A stretch of DNA of 7,626 nt from DAOUMU01 sp034409055 (lineage in GTDB: Bacteria; Chloroflexota; Anaerolineae; 4572-78; J111): assembly GCA_034409055.1 (NCBI GenBank), contig DAOUMU010000255.1, forward strand, positions 1 to 7,626. The letters are read 5' to 3'. The notes under the pieces were generated by a model that was not told the origin of the DNA, did not search any database, and was given only the letters and a program-made list of their open reading frames with translations. Shown one piece after another: positions 5,117 through 7,626 of this stretch. A program made the translations under genes and the position numbers. Each line of letters begins with the position of its first letter. Within the stretch, counting starts at the first letter, position 1.

Positions 5117-6141
5117 AATGGTTGTTTCAACGTAAATCAATCTATGCCCCCTCCCCGGCCGGCATGGTCTTATCTTATCTGCTTTTGGGAATCTGGACCT
5201 TTGTGGCCCTGTTTCCAATCTACTGGCTGGTGGTGACCTCATTCAAGCTGCCGATCGACGTCAATATGGGACCATTTTATCTGCCGGGGATTGAGTTCGA
5301 ACCGTCCCTACACGCCTGGGACTATATCCTGGTGGGTGACCTGAGCAACGATACCTTGCGGACTTATCTCAACACGGCCGTGGTGGCGCCTGTTAGCGCT
5401 TTGCTGGCCCTGCTATTTGGCACAGCCGCCGCTTATGCCCTGGTCCGGTTTGAGTTCCGGCCTCGTCTGGGAGCTATTTTGTCGTTTATTGGTTGTATCC
5501 TATTGGTCATCGCTGCTATCTTTTTTGGGGTGTCCTGGGTGGTGGCTATCGTAGCCGGCCTGGCCATTTTTATTCTGATCCTGGTCACCATTGGCCGGCG
5601 TTTCAAACGTTCTTTGGGTAACAACGACATCGCCTTTTGGATGATTTCGCAACGTATTTTGCCTCCCGTGGCCGTTGTCATTCCGATCTATGTCCTGTTC
5701 CAACGGCTTAACTTGCTGGATACCTGGACCGCGCTGATCACCACTTATGTGGCGGTCAATCTGCCCATTGTCATCTGGCTCATGCGCGATTACTTCCAAA
5801 CCATTCCCCTGGAATTGGAAGAATGTGCGGCCATTGACGGCGCCTCTCGCTATCGGATCTTCTGGTCGATTGTGCTACCGCTGTCGCTGCCTGGTCTGGT
5901 GGCCACGTTTCTGTTTGTGCTAGTTTTTGCCTGGAATGAGTATTTATTGGCCCTCTTCCTGTCGGCCGGCGATTCTCAGACCCTGCCGATCCTCATCGCC
6001 GCCCAGAACGCTACGCGCGGACCGCAGTGGTGGTATATGTCCGTCTTGATCCTCATCATGATCATCCCGGTCATCGCCATGGCCATCACCCTGGAACGCT
6101 ACATTGCCCGCGGGTTGTTGGTCGGGGCGGTTAAAGGTTAA
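5113..6141 (+). CDS. ABC sugar transporter permease, MalG type (CUT1), with extra helices
   Basis: Second pore subunit of the importer, 342 aa. TM1 is at about 20-44 with ALFPIYWLVVTSFK (32-45), characteristic of MalG-type proteins. TM2 is at 86-110, then helices at about 174-197, 204-224, 260-280 and 309-326. The EAA loop is at 236-261 (EECAAIDGASRYRIF, then LPLSLPG). Residues 117-168 hold an extra hydrophobic hairpin (helices about 120-137 and 140-160, then basic GRRFKRSLG) between AYALVRFEFRPRLG and NDIAFWMISQRILPP. Other members run almost directly from the first to the second, and the family is usually about 275-280 aa. The FWMISQRILPPVAVVIP segment resembles polyol-type permeases (SmoG/MtlG-like), a weak hint to the substrate. 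Start ATG 5113 has GGAG at 5104-5107 and overlaps the previous stop. No ATPase gene follows, so a shared MsmK/UgpC-like protein encoded elsewhere must energise it. Confidence 0.93.
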   Translation: MKWLFQRKSIYAPSPAGMVLSYLLLGIWTFVALFPIYWLVVTSFKLPIDVNMGPFYLPGIEFEPSLHAWDYILVGDLSNDTLRTYLNTAVVAPVSALLALLFGTAAAYALVRFEFRPRLGAILSFIGCILLVIAAIFFGVSWVVAIVAGLAIFILILVTIGRRFKRSLGNNDIAFWMISQRILPPVAVVIPIYVLFQRLNLLDTWTALITTYVAVNLPIVIWLMRDYFQTIPLELEECAAIDGASRYRIFWSIVLPLSLPGLVATFLFVLVFAWNEYLLALFLSAGDSQTLPILIAAQNATRGPQWWYMSVLILIMIIPVIAMAITLERYIARGLLVGAVKG

Positions 6142-6198
6142 TCGGCCAATCTCTGGCCAACGACTGTTTCGATTTTGACTATCAACCTGGTGCCTGGT

Positions 6199-6320
6199 GA
6201 GCTTTCTCGGAAAATGCCGTTCGCATCTGAGGATTGCTCACTCCGCCAGTGGAATGAGGAGCGAGGCATCCTCAGATGCCGAAGTGATTTTGCATTTGGG
6301 TGGACTTTCCGAGAAAGCTC
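6199..6320. mobile_element. Hairpin element with 15-bp perfect terminal inverted repeats
   Basis: GAGCTTTCTCGGAAA (6199-6213) and TTTCCGAGAAAGCTC (6306-6320) are perfect inverted repeats bounding 122 bp. Inside, GCATCTGAGGAT (6223-6234) pairs with ATCCTCAGATGC (6268-6279), 12 perfect pairs, and CTCACTCC (6237-6244) pairs with GGAATGAG (6251-6258) at 7 of 8, or all if G-U is allowed. There is no coding potential of its own and no convincing direct repeat flanks it, so it may be an old MITE, a REP-like element, or a structured RNA spacer. It ends 20 bases before the dehydrogenase start and leaves that gene's ribosome site intact. Confidence 0.6.
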
Positions 6321-6328
6321 TGATTCGT

Positions 6329-6337
6329 GGGGAGGTG
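6329..6337 (+). promoter_or_regulatory. Shine-Dalgarno GGGGAGGTG deciding the dehydrogenase start
   Basis: The GGAGG at 6331-6335 ends 5 bases before ATG 6341, an ideal spacing. It supports that start over the upstream in-frame TTG-type start at 6197, whose added 48 residues would be translated hairpin-element DNA. Confidence 0.75.
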
Positions 6338-6340
6338 GCG

Positions 6341-7369
6341 ATGAGATCACTGTGGGGTAAGGCCCCGTTTCAATTTGAGTTGCGAGACATACCGACGCCC
6401 GAGCCCGGTCCGGGCGAGGTGGTGGTGAAGGTTGCTGCCTGCGGCATTTGCGGCACCGATTTGCACTTTTTGCGCCACAATGAAGCGTGGACCCCACTGG
6501 GCCACGAGGTGGCCGGGACTATTGTCGCCGTAGGGCCGCACGTGACCCGCTGGCAGGAGGGCGAGGCGGTGGCCGTGGAGAATCACGTCGGTTGCGGCGT
6601 CTGCCCGCAATGCAAGAACGGACGGGCCTTGTATTGCCAGAACCTGACCACTTATATGGAGGACCGGGCCGGCTTTGCCGACTATCTGCGTGTACGGGCC
6701 GATATGGTGCACGCCTATGAGGCCGAGACACTGTCTCCCCAACAGGCTGCTCTGACCGAACCACTGACGGTGGCCCTGGATCTCCTGCAGCGGGCCGACC
6801 CGGATTTCAATGACGAAGTGGCCATCTTTGGCCCCGGTCCCATCGGCCTGATGCTCACCCGGTTGGTCAGGTTACGTGGAGCACGGCGGATTTTCTTGAC
6901 CGGCTCTAACCGCTCTACACCCCGGGGGCGACATCGTTTGGAGGTGGGGCGGCAGATGGGGGCCGACGTTGTTTTGGCCGCTGCCGAGGATGACATCGTG
7001 GCTGAAATCCGGGCTGCTGTGCCGCAGGGAGTAGACCGGGTGTTGGTGACATCGCCACCGCGCACGCTCCTGCCCGCTTTCGAGATTGCTTGTTTCGGGG
7101 CTATCGTCGGTCTTATCGGCATCGAGTTTGGTGAAGGTGCGGAACTTACTTTTGATGTCAATGCCTTTCACTTCAAGAAACTGCAATTGCGAGCTTCTCA
7201 CGCCATCCCTAACCACTATTTCCCGATGGCCCTGGACCTGCTGGCTCGTGGCGTAGTGAACCCCGATCTGGTTGTCAGCCATACTTTTTCCCTGGCAGAA
7301 TACGAGCAGGCTTTTCAGACCTTAACCGACTCCCAACAGGCAGTGAGTAAAGTGATCATCGTCCCATAA
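6341..7369 (+). CDS. Zinc-dependent medium-chain alcohol/polyol dehydrogenase (sorbitol/threonine dehydrogenase-like)
   Basis: A cytoplasmic NAD(P)-dependent oxidoreductase of 342 aa, normal for the zinc MDR superfamily. The N-terminal GroES-like domain carries the catalytic-zinc site: Cys37 in ACGICGTDLH (33-42), then GHE with His55 and Glu56, and Glu140 in LTEPLTVAL. The structural-zinc lobe has all four cysteines, Cys85, 88, 91 and 99 (GCGVCPQCKNGRALYC). The Rossmann domain starts at VAIFGPGPIGLM (160-171). The strand that normally ends in an acidic residue binding the NAD ribose reads IFLTGSNRS here, with Asn and Arg nearby, so NADP use is possible but unproven. HAIPNHYFPMALDLLARG near the C-terminus fits sorbitol, threonine and related polyol dehydrogenases. 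Standing after the transporter on the same strand, it probably oxidises the imported sugar alcohol, sugar or a derivative. The 199-base gap to the permease is mostly the hairpin element at 6199-6320, and the genes may still share a transcript. Confidence 0.92.
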   Translation: MRSLWGKAPFQFELRDIPTPEPGPGEVVVKVAACGICGTDLHFLRHNEAWTPLGHEVAGTIVAVGPHVTRWQEGEAVAVENHVGCGVCPQCKNGRALYCQNLTTYMEDRAGFADYLRVRADMVHAYEAETLSPQQAALTEPLTVALDLLQRADPDFNDEVAIFGPGPIGLMLTRLVRLRGARRIFLTGSNRSTPRGRHRLEVGRQMGADVVLAAAEDDIVAEIRAAVPQGVDRVLVTSPPRTLLPAFEIACFGAIVGLIGIEFGEGAELTFDVNAFHFKKLQLRASHAIPNHYFPMALDLLARGVVNPDLVVSHTFSLAEYEQAFQTLTDSQQAVSKVIIVP

Positions 7370-7418
7370 CAAAATCACCTGGCTCTATAGCTTTTCAGGA
7401 ATTACACTGATTTGAGTT

Positions 7419-7443
7419 TGTACCCGGGCGGGTACAGGTACCC
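7419..7443. repeat. GTACCC/GGGTAC palindromic cluster
   Basis: TGTACCC (7419-7425) and GGGTACA (7430-7436) form a 7-bp stem with loop GGGC. GGGTAC (7430-7435) and GTACCC (7438-7443) form an overlapping alternative dyad. GCGGGTACAGGTA (7428-7440) recurs at 7449-7461 with one change, a 21-base period. It lies 50 bases after the dehydrogenase stop. There is no following T-run, so a role in termination is doubtful. Confidence 0.4.
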
Positions 7444-7463
7444 AAAAAGCGGGCACAGGTAGT

Positions 7464-7498
7464 AACGACTTCAGTCGTTCCAGACAGCAATAACGACT
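7464..7498. repeat. AACGACT dyad with a third copy
   Basis: AACGACT (7464-7470) and AGTCGTT (7473-7479) are perfect inverted repeats around TC; as RNA the six outer pairs would close on a TTCA loop. TAACGACT repeats directly at 7491-7498. This looks like a dispersed palindromic repeat of the kind common in Chloroflexota and cyanobacterial intergenic DNA. Confidence 0.4.
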
Positions 7499-7542
7499 GA
7501 TGAACTTTAAGAAAATAATCGGGTAATAAACAAGCCAACGGG

Positions 7543-7566
7543 AGCACGGGACTCAAGCCCCGTGCT
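7543..7566 (+). repeat. REP-like hairpin, 8-bp GC-rich stem
   Basis: AGCACGGG (7543-7550) and CCCGTGCT (7559-7566) pair perfectly over an 8-base loop. It could act as a transcript 3'-end stabiliser or be one copy of a dispersed palindromic repeat. No transposase gene is present in the window. Confidence 0.45.
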
Positions 7567-7576
7567 GAAAGAGCAA

Positions 7577-7606
7577 AGCCCGAAGGGGCTAAAAAGGTGC
7601 TTTTTT
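7577..7606 (+). terminator. Candidate terminator-like hairpin pair downstream of the dehydrogenase
   Basis: AGCCC (7577-7581) pairs with GGGCT (7586-7590) over loop GAAG. Directly after, AAAAAG (7591-7596) pairs with CTTTTT (7600-7605) over GTG, inside a T-run at 7601-7606. It is the only place after the dehydrogenase with stems followed by Ts. The stem next to the Ts is A/T-only and the GC stem is 10 bases away, so it is an imperfect intrinsic terminator. It could also belong to a repeat block. Confidence 0.3.
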
Positions 7607-7607
7607 A

Positions 7608-7623
7608 GGGCGTTTTAACGTCC
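7608..7623. repeat. Small inverted repeat at the window end
   Basis: GGGCGTT (7608-7614) and AACGTCC (7617-7623) match as inverted repeats at 6 of 7 positions, the exception being a G-U pair in RNA. It continues the hairpin series that starts at 7419 and may run past the window edge. Confidence 0.3.
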
Positions 7624-7626
7624 TTG

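Noticed and set aside
6144..6158. GGCCA/TGGCC hairpin after the second permease as a terminator
   Set aside because: The stem is only 5 bp and no T-run follows, so it is too weak to call.
6197..6340. N-terminal extension of the dehydrogenase from 6197
   Set aside because: The 48 extra residues come from the hairpin element. ATG 6341 has an ideal Shine-Dalgarno, and its product matches the usual MDR length and start.
7370..7626. CRISPR array or tRNA in the hairpin-rich tail
   Set aside because: The repeats are all different and irregularly spaced, and none folds into a cloverleaf or carries a tRNA-like TPsiC arm that I can see.

Overview
The window most likely comes from a Chloroflexota bacterium, Anaerolineae-like. 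The best clue is the solute-binding lipoprotein at 2199-3848. Its lipobox Cys is followed by a Pro/Thr stretch and a long Val/Glu/Lys linker, a style I associate with Chloroflexota binding proteins. Short hairpin repeats between genes and a CUT1 transporter cluster without its own ATPase fit that reading. This is inference from sequence style, not a database match.

Layout, all on the + strand. (1) 55-579: end of a small Gly-rich membrane protein with internal repeats; its frame is open to the window edge. (2) 580-918: a 117-bp hairpin element with terminal inverted repeats and flanking direct repeats (601-717), then a clear promoter (770-798) running into a 28-bp perfect palindrome plus an extra half-site (804-839), which looks like the operator of the next gene. 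(3) 919-2019: LacI/GalR-family regulator with an unusual insertion in the effector domain. (4) 2199-3848: sugar-type ABC solute-binding lipoprotein. (5) 3917-5116 and 5113-6141: the two CUT1 permeases, overlapping by ATGA, each with an apparent extra two-helix segment. (6) 6199-6320: a second hairpin element with 15-bp perfect terminal repeats. (7) 6341-7369: a zinc-dependent medium-chain dehydrogenase. (8) 7370-7626: no gene, but a run of small hairpins.

Together this looks like a substrate-inducible uptake and oxidation operon. The LacI protein would repress the promoter at 770-798. The lipoprotein captures a sugar, polyol or sugar acid, the two permeases import it using an ATPase encoded elsewhere, and the dehydrogenase oxidises it. 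The substrate cannot be read from the sequence. A polyol is a reasonable guess because the second permease carries a QRILPPVAVVIP segment like that of polyol transporters and because a sorbitol/threonine-dehydrogenase-like enzyme follows.

I see no wholly new system. The least ordinary items are the operator architecture, the partial duplication inside the regulator, the extra helices in both permeases, the two hairpin elements, and a pair of mutually exclusive hairpins between the binding protein and first permease genes.
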